In this document: positions 8,066 through 16,801 of the stretch, in pieces
Layout: each line of letters starts with the position of its first letter
Position numbering within the stretch: position 1 is the stretch's first letter
Source: Cellulomonas sp. PhB143
GTDB taxonomy: Bacteria; Actinomycetota; Actinomycetes; Actinomycetales; Cellulomonadaceae
Length of the DNA stretch: 64,000 nucleotides
Assembly (NCBI RefSeq): GCF_003752595.1
Contig: NZ_RKIJ01000014.1
Coordinates: 124,001 to 188,000 of the forward strand
Direction of reading: 5' to 3'
Position numbers and translations under genes: made by a program
Notes under the pieces: generated by a model
What the model was told of the DNA's origin: nothing
Databases searched by the model: none
The model's input: the letters and a program-made list of their open reading frames with translations, nothing else

Positions 8066-10639
8066 TCACTGCTCGACGACGACCTCGCCCGGCTCCTTGT
8101 CCGGCCGCCAGCCGCGCCAGACGGCGTGGCGCAGGCTCCCGGCGCCCGGCGCGTCACCCGTCCAGCCCGAGAAGAGCACCTCGACCACCTCGCGCGGCGT
8201 GACCCAGCGGGCGTCGGACGCGTCGGCCGCGGGCACCTCGCGCGCCGGCGACGTGCGACGCTCCGACCCGCCGAGCCGCGCGAGGATCTCGTGGCGCTCC
8301 CGGTCCGTGAAGCCCGAGCCCACCCGCCCGACGTACCGCAGGCCAGGCCCGCCGCCGCGCGCGGGCGGGACTCCGTCGTCGGGCACCGCGAGCAGGAGCG
8401 AGCCCAGCAGGTGTCCCCGCGCGCCGTGCCCCGGCCGCCACCCGACGACCACCGCCTCCTGGGCGCGCACGTGCTTGACCTTCAGCCACGTGCGCGAGCG
8501 CTTGCCCGAGACGTACGTCGAGTCGCGGCGCTTGGCGAGGATCCCCTCGAGCCGGAAGCGGCGCGACAGGGCCAGCGCGTCCTCGAGGTCGTCGAGCGAG
8601 GGCGGCACCCGCACGGGGTCCGACGGCGCGGCGAGCAGCTCCTCGAGCTCCTCGCGCCGGTCGTCGTAGCCGTCGTGCAGGAGCGAGCGCCCGCCCGCGC
8701 GCAGCACGTCGAAGACCATGTACTCCACGGGCGTGCGGCGCCGGGCCGTGGTGACCTCGCCGGCGGCGGTCAGGTTCATCCGCCGCTGCAGCAGCCGGAA
8801 GCTCGGCCGGCCCTGGGCGTCGAGGGCGACGACCTCGCCGTCGAGGACGACGTCGTCGGCCGTGTTCTCGAGCGACGCGGCGACCGCGTCGGCCACTTCC
8901 GGATAGGTGCCGGTGACGTCCGCGCCGGAGCGCCCCATCAGCCGGACCCCGTCCGGGCCGCGGCGGGCGAGGACGCGCACGCCGTCCCACTTGACCTCGT
9001 ACGCCCAGCCGGAGGCGTCGTCGCCGATCTCCGCGCGCAGGGCGCCCTCGGAGGCGGGGTGCGCGAGCATCGGCCGCGGCACGGGCTGCGCCCCACCGCC
9101 GAGCCTCGACGCACCACCGCCGAGCGCGTCATCAGTCGGCCGGTTCGGCAGATCCGACCCACTGATGACGCGCTCGGCGGTGGGGGACTCGGCCGTGGGG
9201 GACTCGGCCGGCGACTGGTCCTTCATCCGGTGGATCAGCCAGTGGTTGTCGTCGCCCTTGCCGGTGCGGATCAGCGCGACCCGGCGCGTCCCGCGGCGCT
9301 CGCCGTGCAGCACGGCGATGACCTCCTGGCCCTCGCGCCACTTCTCCGTCTCGTACGTGCCGGCGTCCGCGATGCTCACCTCGCCGGCGCCGTACTCGCC
9401 CTTCGGGATCGTGCCCTCGAACGACCCGTACGCCAGCGGGTGGTCCTCGGTCTGCACCGCGAGGTGGTTGCGCCCGGGGTCGTCCGGCTCGCCCTTGGGC
9501 AGCGCCCAGCTGACCAGGACGCCGTCGTGCTCCAGGCGGAAGTCCTCGTGCCAGCGGCGGGCGTAGTGCTCCTGGATGACGAACGTCGGCGCGCCGTCGC
9601 CGGGCGCGGGCACGGTGTCGGGGACCGGCTCCGGAGTCTTGCCCGCGTCGCGCATGGACCGGTACTTCTCCAGCCGGTCACGCCGCGCACCCGTGCCCGA
9701 CGCCGCTGTCCCCTGCGCGGGCGTGAACGTCGCCATCCGCTCGGGCGTCGGCTCGAGCGCAGCAAGGTGCCCGGCCGCGAGGGGAGCGAGGAGGTCGCCG
9801 TCGGTCTCGAGGCGCGCGACGACGTCGTCGGCCTCCAGCTGGGCGAGCCCGGGGGAGTCGAGCTCGTCCCAGGTGCGGGGCGCGGCGACCGTCGGGCGCT
9901 CGCGGCCGCGCAGCGAGTACGGGGCGATCGTCGTCTTCGCGCCGTTGTTCTGCGACCAGTCGACGAGCACCTTGCCGCCGCGCAGCGACTTCTTCATGTC
10001 GCTGACCACGAGGTCGGGGTGATCGGCCTCCAGGGCGCGCGCCAGCTCGTGCGCCACCGTCGAGACCTGCTCGCTCGTGTGCGAGCCGTCGAGCGCCGCG
10101 TACAGGTGGATGCCCTTGGACCCGCTCGTGACGGGGAACGGCTCGAGGCCCATCCCGGTCAGCAGCGCCCGCGCCCAGCGGGCCACCTGCGCGCACTCGG
10201 CCAGCCCCGCGCCCGGGCCGGGGTCGAGGTCGAGCACCAGCCGGTCGGGGTCGAGCCGAGTCCCGGTGCGGCCGAACCGCCACTGCGGCACGTGGATCTC
10301 CAGCGACGCCGTCTGGCCCAGCCACACGAGGGTCGGCAGGTCGCCGACCAGGGGGTACTCCGTGGTGCGGGTCTTGTGCTCGATGGGGCGACGGCGCACC
10401 CACTCGGGCGTGCCCGCGTCGAGGTTCTTCTGGAAGAAGACCTGACCCTCGACGCCGTCGGGCCACCGCTTGCGGGTCGCGGGGCGCTCCGCCGCGTGCG
10501 TGAGCAGGGCGGGCGCGACCGCGCTCAGGTAGGCGATGACGTCGCCCTTCGTGGTGCCCGACGCCGGGTAGAGCACCTTGTCGAGGCTCGACAGGCGCAC
10601 GCGGCGGCCCTCCACGCTGACGATCTCCGAGCTCGGCAT
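8066..10639 (-). CDS. ligD: Multifunctional NHEJ DNA ligase LigD (POL-PE-LIG)
   Basis: An 857-residue protein in the mycobacterial domain order. The polymerase/primase domain (residues 1 to about 290) has LDLDPGPGAG with the metal-binding D-x-D. The 3'-phosphoesterase domain (about 320-480) has RRWHEDFRLEHDG and IPKGEYGAGEV. The ATP-dependent ligase domain (about 520-857) has nucleophile Lys550 in EVKWDGVR. With Ku it repairs double-strand breaks by end joining. The linker at residues 484-512 is encoded by a palindromic repeat also present at 4219-4289, and by two 15-bp tandem units (SPTAE twice). ATG 10639 (MPSSEIVSVEG) begins the conserved region. It is divergent from the alarmone synthetase and ku. 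Confidence 0.95.
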   Translation of the reverse strand: MPSSEIVSVEGRRVRLSSLDKVLYPASGTTKGDVIAYLSAVAPALLTHAAERPATRKRWPDGVEGQVFFQKNLDAGTPEWVRRRPIEHKTRTTEYPLVGDLPTLVWLGQTASLEIHVPQWRFGRTGTRLDPDRLVLDLDPGPGAGLAECAQVARWARALLTGMGLEPFPVTSGSKGIHLYAALDGSHTSEQVSTVAHELARALEADHPDLVVSDMKKSLRGGKVLVDWSQNNGAKTTIAPYSLRGRERPTVAAPRTWDELDSPGLAQLEADDVVARLETDGDLLAPLAAGHLAALEPTPERMATFTPAQGTAASGTGARRDRLEKYRSMRDAGKTPEPVPDTVPAPGDGAPTFVIQEHYARRWHEDFRLEHDGVLVSWALPKGEPDDPGRNHLAVQTEDHPLAYGSFEGTIPKGEYGAGEVSIADAGTYETEKWREGQEVIAVLHGERRGTRRVALIRTGKGDDNHWLIHRMKDQSPAESPTAESPTAERVISGSDLPNRPTDDALGGGASRLGGGAQPVPRPMLAHPASEGALRAEIGDDASGWAYEVKWDGVRVLARRGPDGVRLMGRSGADVTGTYPEVADAVAASLENTADDVVLDGEVVALDAQGRPSFRLLQRRMNLTAAGEVTTARRRTPVEYMVFDVLRAGGRSLLHDGYDDRREELEELLAAPSDPVRVPPSLDDLEDALALSRRFRLEGILAKRRDSTYVSGKRSRTWLKVKHVRAQEAVVVGWRPGHGARGHLLGSLLLAVPDDGVPPARGGGPGLRYVGRVGSGFTDRERHEILARLGGSERRTSPAREVPAADASDARWVTPREVVEVLFSGWTGDAPGAGSLRHAVWRGWRPDKEPGEVVVEQ
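9114..9183. repeat. Palindromic repeat family 1, copy B (inside ligD)
   Basis: A perfect 22-base inverted repeat (arms around 9115-9136 and 9161-9182) with the same centre as the copy at 4219-4289. It is read in frame as part of the linker between the PE and LIG domains of LigD. A partial extra arm (CCACCGCCGAGC) is at 9092-9103. Confidence 0.88.
9180..9209. repeat. 15-bp tandem repeat in ligD linker
   Basis: Two exact copies of GTGGGGGACTCGGCC at 9180-9194 and 9195-9209 encode SPTAE twice. They directly abut the palindromic repeat. Confidence 0.85.
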
Positions 10640-10699
10640 CGCCCCAGCATCTCCACACGGAGCCCGTCCCGCCCGGCGGGCGCCGCGTAGCCTGGACCG

Positions 10700-11506
10700 G
10701 TGACCGACGCGCACCTCCCGCCCGTGCCCACCCCGCACCTGCCGGTCGGCATCGTCCCCGAGCACGTGACCGACCCGGAGGCCGTCGCCGACCTCGTGCA
10801 CGAGATGCGGCGGCTGCTGATGACCTACAAGTTCGGCATCGACGAGGTGATGACGAAGATCACCGTGCTGCGCGACGAGTTCCGCAGCATCCACGACTAC
10901 AACCCCATCGAGCACCTCGGCTCCCGGCTCAAGTCGCTCGACAGCATCGTGGCCAAGGCCCAGCGCAAAGGCATCGAGCTGACCCCCGACGTGCTGCGCA
11001 GCCGGATGTTCGACATCGCGGGCGTGCGGATCACCTGCGGGTTCGTCTCCGACATCGACCGCGTGCGGGACATGCTGCTCGGCCAGGCCGACCTCACGCT
11101 GCTCGAGGAGCGCGACTACATCCGCGAGCCCAAGGCCAACGGCTACAAGTCGCTGCACCTGATCCTCGAGGTGCCCGTCTACCTCTCCGACCGGGTCGAG
11201 CCCGTCGCCGTGGAGGTGCAGCTGCGCACCATCGCGATGGACTTCTGGGCGAGCCTCGAGCACAAGATCTACTACAAGTTCGACCGCGACGTGCCCGAGC
11301 ACATCCTCACCGACCTCAAGCTCGCCGCCGACGTCGCGAGCCAGCTCGACCGCTCCATGGAACGGATCCACGACGAGGTCAAGGTCGTCGCCGCCTCCGA
11401 CGGCGGGCCCGACGGCGCGTCCGTCCGGCCACCCCTGCCGCCCGGGGTCCTCGCCGCGCTGCTGCGCTCGACGGGGCTGGACGGGGACTCGCGCGGCGAG
11501 TCGTAG
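10700..11506 (+). CDS. Small alarmone synthetase ((p)ppGpp synthetase, RelP/RelQ-like)
   Basis: A 268-residue protein holding only a RelA/SpoT synthetase domain. Visible motifs are SRMFDIAGVRITC, REPKANGYKSLHL and VEVQLRTIAMDFWASLEHK, covering nucleotide binding and the EVQLRT catalytic strand. There is no HD hydrolase domain and no TGS/ACT region, so it is a stand-alone synthetase that transfers pyrophosphate from ATP to GDP/GTP. GTG 10700 follows TAGCCT (10688-10693) by six bases, so the mRNA is probably leaderless. It stands between ligD (divergent) and ku (same strand, 88 bp on), an arrangement that could tie break repair to the stringent response; that link is inference. Confidence 0.92.
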   Translation: MTDAHLPPVPTPHLPVGIVPEHVTDPEAVADLVHEMRRLLMTYKFGIDEVMTKITVLRDEFRSIHDYNPIEHLGSRLKSLDSIVAKAQRKGIELTPDVLRSRMFDIAGVRITCGFVSDIDRVRDMLLGQADLTLLEERDYIREPKANGYKSLHLILEVPVYLSDRVEPVAVEVQLRTIAMDFWASLEHKIYYKFDRDVPEHILTDLKLAADVASQLDRSMERIHDEVKVVAASDGGPDGASVRPPLPPGVLAALLRSTGLDGDSRGES

Positions 11507-11594
11507 CGGCGTCGGGCCTCGCGCTGGGCCCGTCGCGAGCCCGTCGCGGGCCCGTCCGGGTGCCGGGCGCGCCGCCGCGCGGGAGCATGGGCCC

Positions 11595-12488
11595 ATGAGG
11601 GCGATCTGGAAGGGCGCGATCACGTTCGGGCTCGTCAACGTCCCGGTCAAGGTGTACAGCGCGACCGAGGACCACGACGTGCCGCTGCACCAGGTGCACG
11701 ACGCCGACGGCGGGCGCATCCGCTACCAGCGCCGTTGCGAGGTGTGCGGCAAGGTCGTGCCGTTCGAGCACATCGACAAGGCCTTCGAGAACGGCGAGCA
11801 GACGGTCGTGCTCACCAAGGACGACATCGCTTCCCTGCCCGCCGAGCGCGACCGCGAGATCGAGGTCGTCGAGTTCGTGCCCAGCGACCAGATCGACGTG
11901 CTGCTGCTCGACAAGAGCTACTACCTCGAGCCCGACTCGTCCTCTCCCAAGGCGTACGTGCTGCTCCGGCGCACCCTCGAGGAGACGGACCGCACCGCCG
12001 TCGTCCGCTTCGCGCTGCGCCAGCGCACCCGGCTCGCGGCGCTGCGGGTGCGCGACGACGTCCTGGTGCTGCAGACGCTGCTGTGGGCCGACGAGGTGCG
12101 CGAGGCGGCGTTCCCCGCGCTCGACGGGTCGCCCAAGGTGTCCGACAAGGAGATGGCGATGTCCGCGCAGCTGGTGGCCGGCTTCGAGTCGGACTTCACG
12201 CCGTCGGACTTCGACGACGACTACCAGGTGCAGCTGCGCAAGCTGATCGACGCCAAGATCGAGCAGGGCGACGCCGTCGACACCGCGGCGACGTTCGGCG
12301 AGGAGCCCGAGGGCGAGGGCGGCGAGGTGGTCGACCTCATGGACGCGCTGCGGCGCAGCGTGGAGAAGTCGCGCGGCGGCGCGGGGAAGGGCTCAGGGGC
12401 CAAGGGCTCAGGGTCGTCGGGGAGCTCGGCCAAGGGCGGCGCGAAGAAGTCCGGCGGCTCGCGCGCGAAGAAGAAGTCCACCGCCTGA
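11595..12488 (+). CDS. ku: Ku protein, DNA-end binding for NHEJ
   Basis: A 297-residue bacterial Ku. The start MRAIWKGAITFGLVNVPVKVYSA is the family hallmark, and the Ku beta-barrel core runs to about residue 250 (RYQRRCEVCGKVVPFEHIDKA, LLDKSYYLEPD, MSAQLVAGFESDF). The last 40 residues form a Gly/Ser/Lys-rich tail ending AKKKSTA, like the basic C-terminal extensions that promote DNA threading and LigD stimulation. It homodimerises on broken ends and recruits LigD, encoded about 1 kb upstream on the other strand. A doublet of palindromic repeats follows the stop. Confidence 0.96.
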   Translation: MRAIWKGAITFGLVNVPVKVYSATEDHDVPLHQVHDADGGRIRYQRRCEVCGKVVPFEHIDKAFENGEQTVVLTKDDIASLPAERDREIEVVEFVPSDQIDVLLLDKSYYLEPDSSSPKAYVLLRRTLEETDRTAVVRFALRQRTRLAALRVRDDVLVLQTLLWADEVREAAFPALDGSPKVSDKEMAMSAQLVAGFESDFTPSDFDDDYQVQLRKLIDAKIEQGDAVDTAATFGEEPEGEGGEVVDLMDALRRSVEKSRGGAGKGSGAKGSGSSGSSAKGGAKKSGGSRAKKKSTA

Positions 12489-12499
12489 GCCCCCGCGTC

Positions 12500-12605
12500 T
12501 TGTCAGACTCTGGCGCGCCTATAGCGGGGTGGGGGTCTGACAGGTGTGCTGCCCCGCGACTTGTCAGACCGTGGCGCGCCTATAGCGGGGTGGGGGTCTG
12601 ACAAG
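12500..12605. repeat. Palindromic repeat family 2, doublet 1
   Basis: Two about 45-bp units, 12500-12543 and 12560-12605, each begin TTGTCAGAC and end GTCTGACA. Both have an almost identical interior containing GGCGCGCCTATAGCGGGG. They lie in the same orientation 16 bases apart. The doublet fills the gap between convergent ku and a TetR gene, and a second doublet is at 55536-55642. Confidence 0.9.
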
Positions 12606-12622
12606 TCAGAGGGTGGGCGACG

Positions 12623-13186
12623 TCAGGGGTGCAGCGCCGTCGAGACCCGGTCGACGAGCGCGAGGAGCTCGTCCACGTGCGCGTCCGTCCGACGCCGCGA
12701 GCGCGAGTCCGCGTCCCAGTCGCCCGTGCGCGCCGCCTCGAGGTAGAGGCCGTCGCCCATGAGCACGATCGCCCGCGCGAGCACCGGGTCGCCGACGGAC
12801 TCGAGCACCGCCTCGTACCACCCCTCGTGCGCCGCCTGCAGCGCCTGGCGCGCCTGGGGGTAGATGTCCTGCGGCAGCCGCGTCACCGCCACGTACACCC
12901 GGTCGAAGTCCGTGTCGGACTGCGCCGACGTGCGCAGGAAGTGGTCGACCGGGCCCCCGGTCGCCGAGCGCATCTCGATCACGTCGGCCGCCGAGAGCTC
13001 GGCGAGCCGCGCGAGGAGCCCGTCGACGAGCGCCTGCTTGGAGGCGAAGTGGTAGAGCAGCCCGCCCTTGGAGACCCCGGCGTGCGCGGCGACCGCGTCG
13101 AGGGTCGCCGCCCGCTCGCCCTGGGTGACGAGGATCGCGGCGAAGGCGTCGAGGACCTTGTCCCTGGCGGCCGGAGCAGGAGGCAT
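12623..13186 (-). CDS. TetR-family transcriptional repressor
   Basis: A 187-residue regulator with an N-terminal TetR HTH (about residues 5-55). The helix-turn-helix reads ATLDAVAAHAGVSKGGLLYHFASKQALVDGL. The C-terminal domain resembles TetR_C-type ligand pockets (TDFDRVYVAVTRLPQD). On the minus strand TACGCT (13193-13198) ends six bases before ATG 13186, suggesting a leaderless mRNA. Operator-like ACCGTC/GGACGG repeats cover that promoter and the shared region with the divergent MFS gene, so it very likely represses itself and the pump. Confidence 0.88.
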   Translation of the reverse strand: MPPAPAARDKVLDAFAAILVTQGERAATLDAVAAHAGVSKGGLLYHFASKQALVDGLLARLAELSAADVIEMRSATGGPVDHFLRTSAQSDTDFDRVYVAVTRLPQDIYPQARQALQAAHEGWYEAVLESVGDPVLARAIVLMGDGLYLEAARTGDWDADSRSRRRTDAHVDELLALVDRVSTALHP

Positions 13187-13197
13187 GTTGAGAGCGT

Positions 13198-13272
13198 ACC
13201 GTCCAGGCGTTACTGTACCGTCTGGACGGAATGAACGGCCGCCTCGGCCCGTTACAGCACCGTCCGGACGGT
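13198..13272. promoter_or_regulatory. Cluster of ACCGTC-GGACGG operators between tetR and MFS gene
   Basis: Three related sites occur: ACCGTCCAGG (half-site, 13198-13207), ACCGTCTGGACGG (13217-13229) and the perfect palindrome ACCGTCCGGACGGT (13259-13272). They lie between the divergent TetR and MFS genes; the first touches the TetR -10 element. Confidence 0.7.
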
Positions 13273-13370
13273 CGACCACGCGCCGTCCGCCCTGCCGTTC
13301 ACACCATGCCGCGCCCCGCACGCTGCCGGCCACATGCCGGCCACCCGCCGAGCCGAGAGGAGGCCCTGCC

Positions 13371-15005
13371 ATGACCGCCACCACGACCACCCCGCAGCCC
13401 ACGAACCACGAGGCGAGAAGGCGTGCGCCCGGCGCGGCGCCGGCCACCGCCGCGCGGCGCGTGCACCGCGCACCCCGCCCGCCACGGCGCGGCACCCCGC
13501 CGTCGTCGGGCACCGCGACGAGCGCCCGACGGCGCTGGCTCGCCCTCGCGGTCCTCATGCTCCCCGTGCTGCTCGTCTCCATCGACAACACGGTGCTGAG
13601 CTTCGCGCTGCCGCAGATCTCCGAGGCGCTGACGCCGACCAGCACGCAGCTGCTGTGGATCGTCGACGTCTACCCGCTCGTGCTCGCGGCGCTCCTGGTG
13701 CCGATGGGCTCGCTCGCCGACCGCGTGGGCCGGCGCCGCCTGCTGCTCGTCGGGGCCGTGGGCTTCGCCGCGATGTCGGTCGTCGCCGCCCAGGCGCCCA
13801 CCGCCGCGGCCCTGATCGCGGCGCGCGTGGGCCTCGGCGTCTTCGGCTCGATGCTCATGCCCTCGACGCTGTCGCTGCTGCGCAACATCTTCACCGACCG
13901 TGGCGAGCGCCGGCTCGCCGTCGCCGTCTGGGCCTCCGGGTTCGCCGCGGGAGCCGCCCTGGGCCCGATCGTCGGCGGTCTGCTGCTCGAGCACCTCTGG
14001 TGGGGCTCGGTCTTCTGGATCGCGGTGCCGGTCCTGGTGCTGCTGCTCCTGCTCGCGCCCGCGTTCGTGCCCGAGTCCCGCGACCCCGACCCGGGTCCGG
14101 TCGACGTGCCGTCGATCCTCCTCTCGGTCGCGACCATGGCGCCCGTCGTGTGGGGCATCAAGGTGCTCGGCAAGGACGGGCCGAGCGCGCTCGCGCTCGT
14201 CGCGATGCTGGTCGGGCTCGGCGCCGGAGCACTGTTCGTCCGGCGCCAGCTGCGCCGTCCGCGGCCGATGCTCGACGTGCGCCTGTTCACCGACGCCGCG
14301 TTCACCGGGTCGGTGCTGATCAACCTGCTCTCGGTGCTCAGCTACGTGGGCTTCCTGTACTTCGCGTCGCAGGACCTGCAGCTCGTCATCGGGCTCGGGC
14401 CGAGCGTCGCGGGGCTCGCCCTGCTGCCCGGCCTCGTGGTGATGATCGCTGCCGGCCTGCTCGTGGTCCGTGTGGTGCGCAGCATCCGCCCGTCCCACGT
14501 CGTCGCCGGCGCGCTCACCCTCTCGGCGGCGGCCTACGCGATCATGGCCGTCTTCGGCGGGCACGGGACGCTGTGGCCCGTCGTGGTCTCGTTCGTCGTG
14601 CTGTCCGTCGGGATCGGCGCCGCCGAGACGCTCTCGAACGACCTCGTCGTCTCGAGCGCCCCGCCGCACCAGGCCGGTGCGGCCTCGGCGATCTCGGAGA
14701 CCGCGTACGAGATCGGCGCCGTGCTCGGCACCGCCGTGCTCGGCAGCATCCTCGCCGCCTCGTACGCGGCGAACCTCGTGGTGCCGCGCGGCGTCGGGCA
14801 CGCGGCCGCGCAGACGGCGACCGAGACGCTCGGCGGGGCGACTGCCGTCGCGCAGTCCCTCCCGGCCGCGCAGGCCTCGGCGCTGCTCGACTCGGCGCAC
14901 GCCGCGTTCGGCACCGGCGTCGCGGTGACGGCCGGGATCGGCGTGGTGACGATGATCGGCGCCGCGGTCCTGGCGCTCGTCGCGCTGCGCCGCGCCGAGG
15001 CCTGA
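13371..15005 (+). CDS. MFS drug-efflux transporter, DHA2 (14-TM, EmrB/QacA-like)
   Basis: A 544-residue antiporter. A 55-residue basic, disordered N-terminus precedes TM1 (ALAVLMLPVLLVSIDNTVLSFALPQI). TM1 contains the D-N-T-V motif of the DHA2 group, and the GSLADRVGRRRLLL loop follows TM2. About 14 hydrophobic segments run to the end. ATG 13371 has GAGAGGAGG at 13356-13364 as ribosome-binding site. It is divergent from a TetR gene and preceded by three operator-like sites, so it is probably induced by the TetR ligand. Substrate unknown. Confidence 0.9.
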   Translation: MTATTTTPQPTNHEARRRAPGAAPATAARRVHRAPRPPRRGTPPSSGTATSARRRWLALAVLMLPVLLVSIDNTVLSFALPQISEALTPTSTQLLWIVDVYPLVLAALLVPMGSLADRVGRRRLLLVGAVGFAAMSVVAAQAPTAAALIAARVGLGVFGSMLMPSTLSLLRNIFTDRGERRLAVAVWASGFAAGAALGPIVGGLLLEHLWWGSVFWIAVPVLVLLLLLAPAFVPESRDPDPGPVDVPSILLSVATMAPVVWGIKVLGKDGPSALALVAMLVGLGAGALFVRRQLRRPRPMLDVRLFTDAAFTGSVLINLLSVLSYVGFLYFASQDLQLVIGLGPSVAGLALLPGLVVMIAAGLLVVRVVRSIRPSHVVAGALTLSAAAYAIMAVFGGHGTLWPVVVSFVVLSVGIGAAETLSNDLVVSSAPPHQAGAASAISETAYEIGAVLGTAVLGSILAASYAANLVVPRGVGHAAAQTATETLGGATAVAQSLPAAQASALLDSAHAAFGTGVAVTAGIGVVTMIGAAVLALVALRRAEA

Positions 15006-15061
15006 GGCCCGGGGGCGGGCGTGCGGTTTCGACCCGGGGCCCCGTCGTGTAGCAGGCTGGG

Positions 15062-16795
15062 GTGATGTTCTCCCGCCGGTCCGCCGACCCCTCCGACGCC
15101 GAGAAGCCCGCGACCCCCGAGGTCGAGAAGCCCGCCCCTTCCGAGACCGAGAAGGCCGACGCCCCCGAGCCCCGGGCGCCGCGTCGCCGCCGCGCCTGGG
15201 TCCGCTGGACCCTGCTCGGCATCGCCCTGTTCCTGCTGTCCGCGACGTTCGGCGTCACCACGGCGAGCGCCGACCTGAGCCTGGGTCCGCACGAGGCGCG
15301 CTACGAGGTGACCACCGACGGCCTCGCCCGGGTCGACCTCGGGCCGCTGGGCTCCCTCGAGATCGACTCCCCGGTGCCCCTCGGGCTCGGGGTCGACGTG
15401 ACGGTGGGGGAGATCCCCGACGAGCTGCACGAGGTCGACGCGGCGGCGACGCTCGACGCCCTCGCGGGCGACGCGCAGAGCTACCTGCAGTTCTTCTCGA
15501 GCCCGCAGGTCACCCTCGACCTCGTGGTGCACGACCTGGTGCGCGACGCCGCGGTGCGCACCCTCATGGCCTTCCTCGTCTGCGCCGTCGTCGCGGTGGG
15601 CCTGCGCTTCCTCCTGGGCGGTGCCCGACGCCGCCAGCTCGCCGGGGCCCTCGCCCCGCGGACCTGGGACCTCGCCGCGGGCGGGCTCGTCGTCGTGCTC
15701 GTCGGCGCGACGCTGAGCTCCGGGGCGATCCGCAGCCCGGAGCCCGAGGGCGAGCCGTCGCCGGTCTTCGCGGGCACGGCGCTGGAGGGTGCCCGGATCA
15801 CCGGCCGGCTCTCCGGCGTCGTCGACACCTACGGCGAGCAGCTCCTGGACACCTACCGCGACAACGAGAAGTTCTACGAGGTCGCCGACCACCACCTCTC
15901 GACGGCGTGGGACGACCGGCTCGACGCGCAGCGCTACGACGCCCTCGCGGCGTCGACGGGGTTCCGCGGCCCGGTCGTGCCCGCGGCGGCCGACGACGAC
16001 TACCGGACCGTCGTCGTCGTCTCCGACCTGCACTGCAACACGGCCATGGCGCCGCTGATCAGCACGACCATCGCGAAGGCGGGCGCCGACGTCGTCCTCG
16101 ACGCGGGCGACACCACGATGAACGGGACCTCCGTGGAGGAGGTGTGCGTCTCGGCGGTGGCGGGCGCGGTGCCCGACGACGTCCCGCTCGTGGTCTCGGA
16201 CGGGAACCACGACAGCGACGAGACGTCCGCGCAGGAGCGCAAGGCCGGGGCGACGGTGCTCGAGGGCAAGGTGGTCGACGTCGACGGGATCCGCATCCTC
16301 GGCGACCACGACGCGCTGCGCACGAGCGTCGTCGGCGGCTCGGGCGCGAAGGACGAGGCCGTGACGCCGGACGACCAGGCCGCGCAGCTGGCGACGACGG
16401 CCTGTGAGAAGGAGCCCGTCGACCTGCTGCTGATCCACACCCCGCGCGTGGGAGACGCGTCGTTGGAGAGCGGCTGCGTGCCGATGCAGATCTCCGGGCA
16501 CCTGCACCGGCGGGTCGACCCGGTCCAGGTCGGCAGCGGGATCCAGTACGTGAGCTCGTCCACCGCGGGGGCGGTGCTGGACAAGCCCACGGTCGGCCCG
16601 CTGCACGGCACGGCCGAGATGACGGTCCTGCGCTTCGACCCCGACGCGCACCGGTTCGTCGACTACCAGGTCGTGGCGGTCACGCCCGAGCAGAAGGCGA
16701 GCGTGGGCCCGCGGATCCCGGTGCCGGTCCCGACGCCCGTCCCCGCGACGGCCCCGACGGCGGCGTCGCCGGCCGCGTCGCCGCCGTCCCCCTGA
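15062..16795 (+). CDS. Membrane-anchored metallophosphoesterase
   Basis: A 577-residue protein. An acidic N-tail leads to TM1 (about residues 42-62), a beta-rich segment, then TM2-TM3 (about 165-185 and 203-222). The C-terminal calcineurin-like phosphoesterase has D322 and H324 (SDLHCN), DAGD, N382-H383 (GNHD) and H480/H482 (GHLH). An odd number of TM segments with an arginine-rich cytoplasmic N-side would place the catalytic domain outside the cell. The extreme C-terminus is Pro/Ala-rich. GTG 15062 or ATG 15065 lies about six bases after TAGCAG, so the mRNA may be leaderless. Substrate unknown. Confidence 0.85.
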   Translation: MMFSRRSADPSDAEKPATPEVEKPAPSETEKADAPEPRAPRRRRAWVRWTLLGIALFLLSATFGVTTASADLSLGPHEARYEVTTDGLARVDLGPLGSLEIDSPVPLGLGVDVTVGEIPDELHEVDAAATLDALAGDAQSYLQFFSSPQVTLDLVVHDLVRDAAVRTLMAFLVCAVVAVGLRFLLGGARRRQLAGALAPRTWDLAAGGLVVVLVGATLSSGAIRSPEPEGEPSPVFAGTALEGARITGRLSGVVDTYGEQLLDTYRDNEKFYEVADHHLSTAWDDRLDAQRYDALAASTGFRGPVVPAAADDDYRTVVVVSDLHCNTAMAPLISTTIAKAGADVVLDAGDTTMNGTSVEEVCVSAVAGAVPDDVPLVVSDGNHDSDETSAQERKAGATVLEGKVVDVDGIRILGDHDALRTSVVGGSGAKDEAVTPDDQAAQLATTACEKEPVDLLLIHTPRVGDASLESGCVPMQISGHLHRRVDPVQVGSGIQYVSSSTAGAVLDKPTVGPLHGTAEMTVLRFDPDAHRFVDYQVVAVTPEQKASVGPRIPVPVPTPVPATAPTAASPAASPPSP

Positions 16796-16801
16796 CCGGC
16801 G

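Noticed and set aside
12500-12605. CRISPR-like array
   Set aside because: Only two units with a 16-base spacer that is not variable sequence of spacer length, and the units are palindromes repeated again at 55536.
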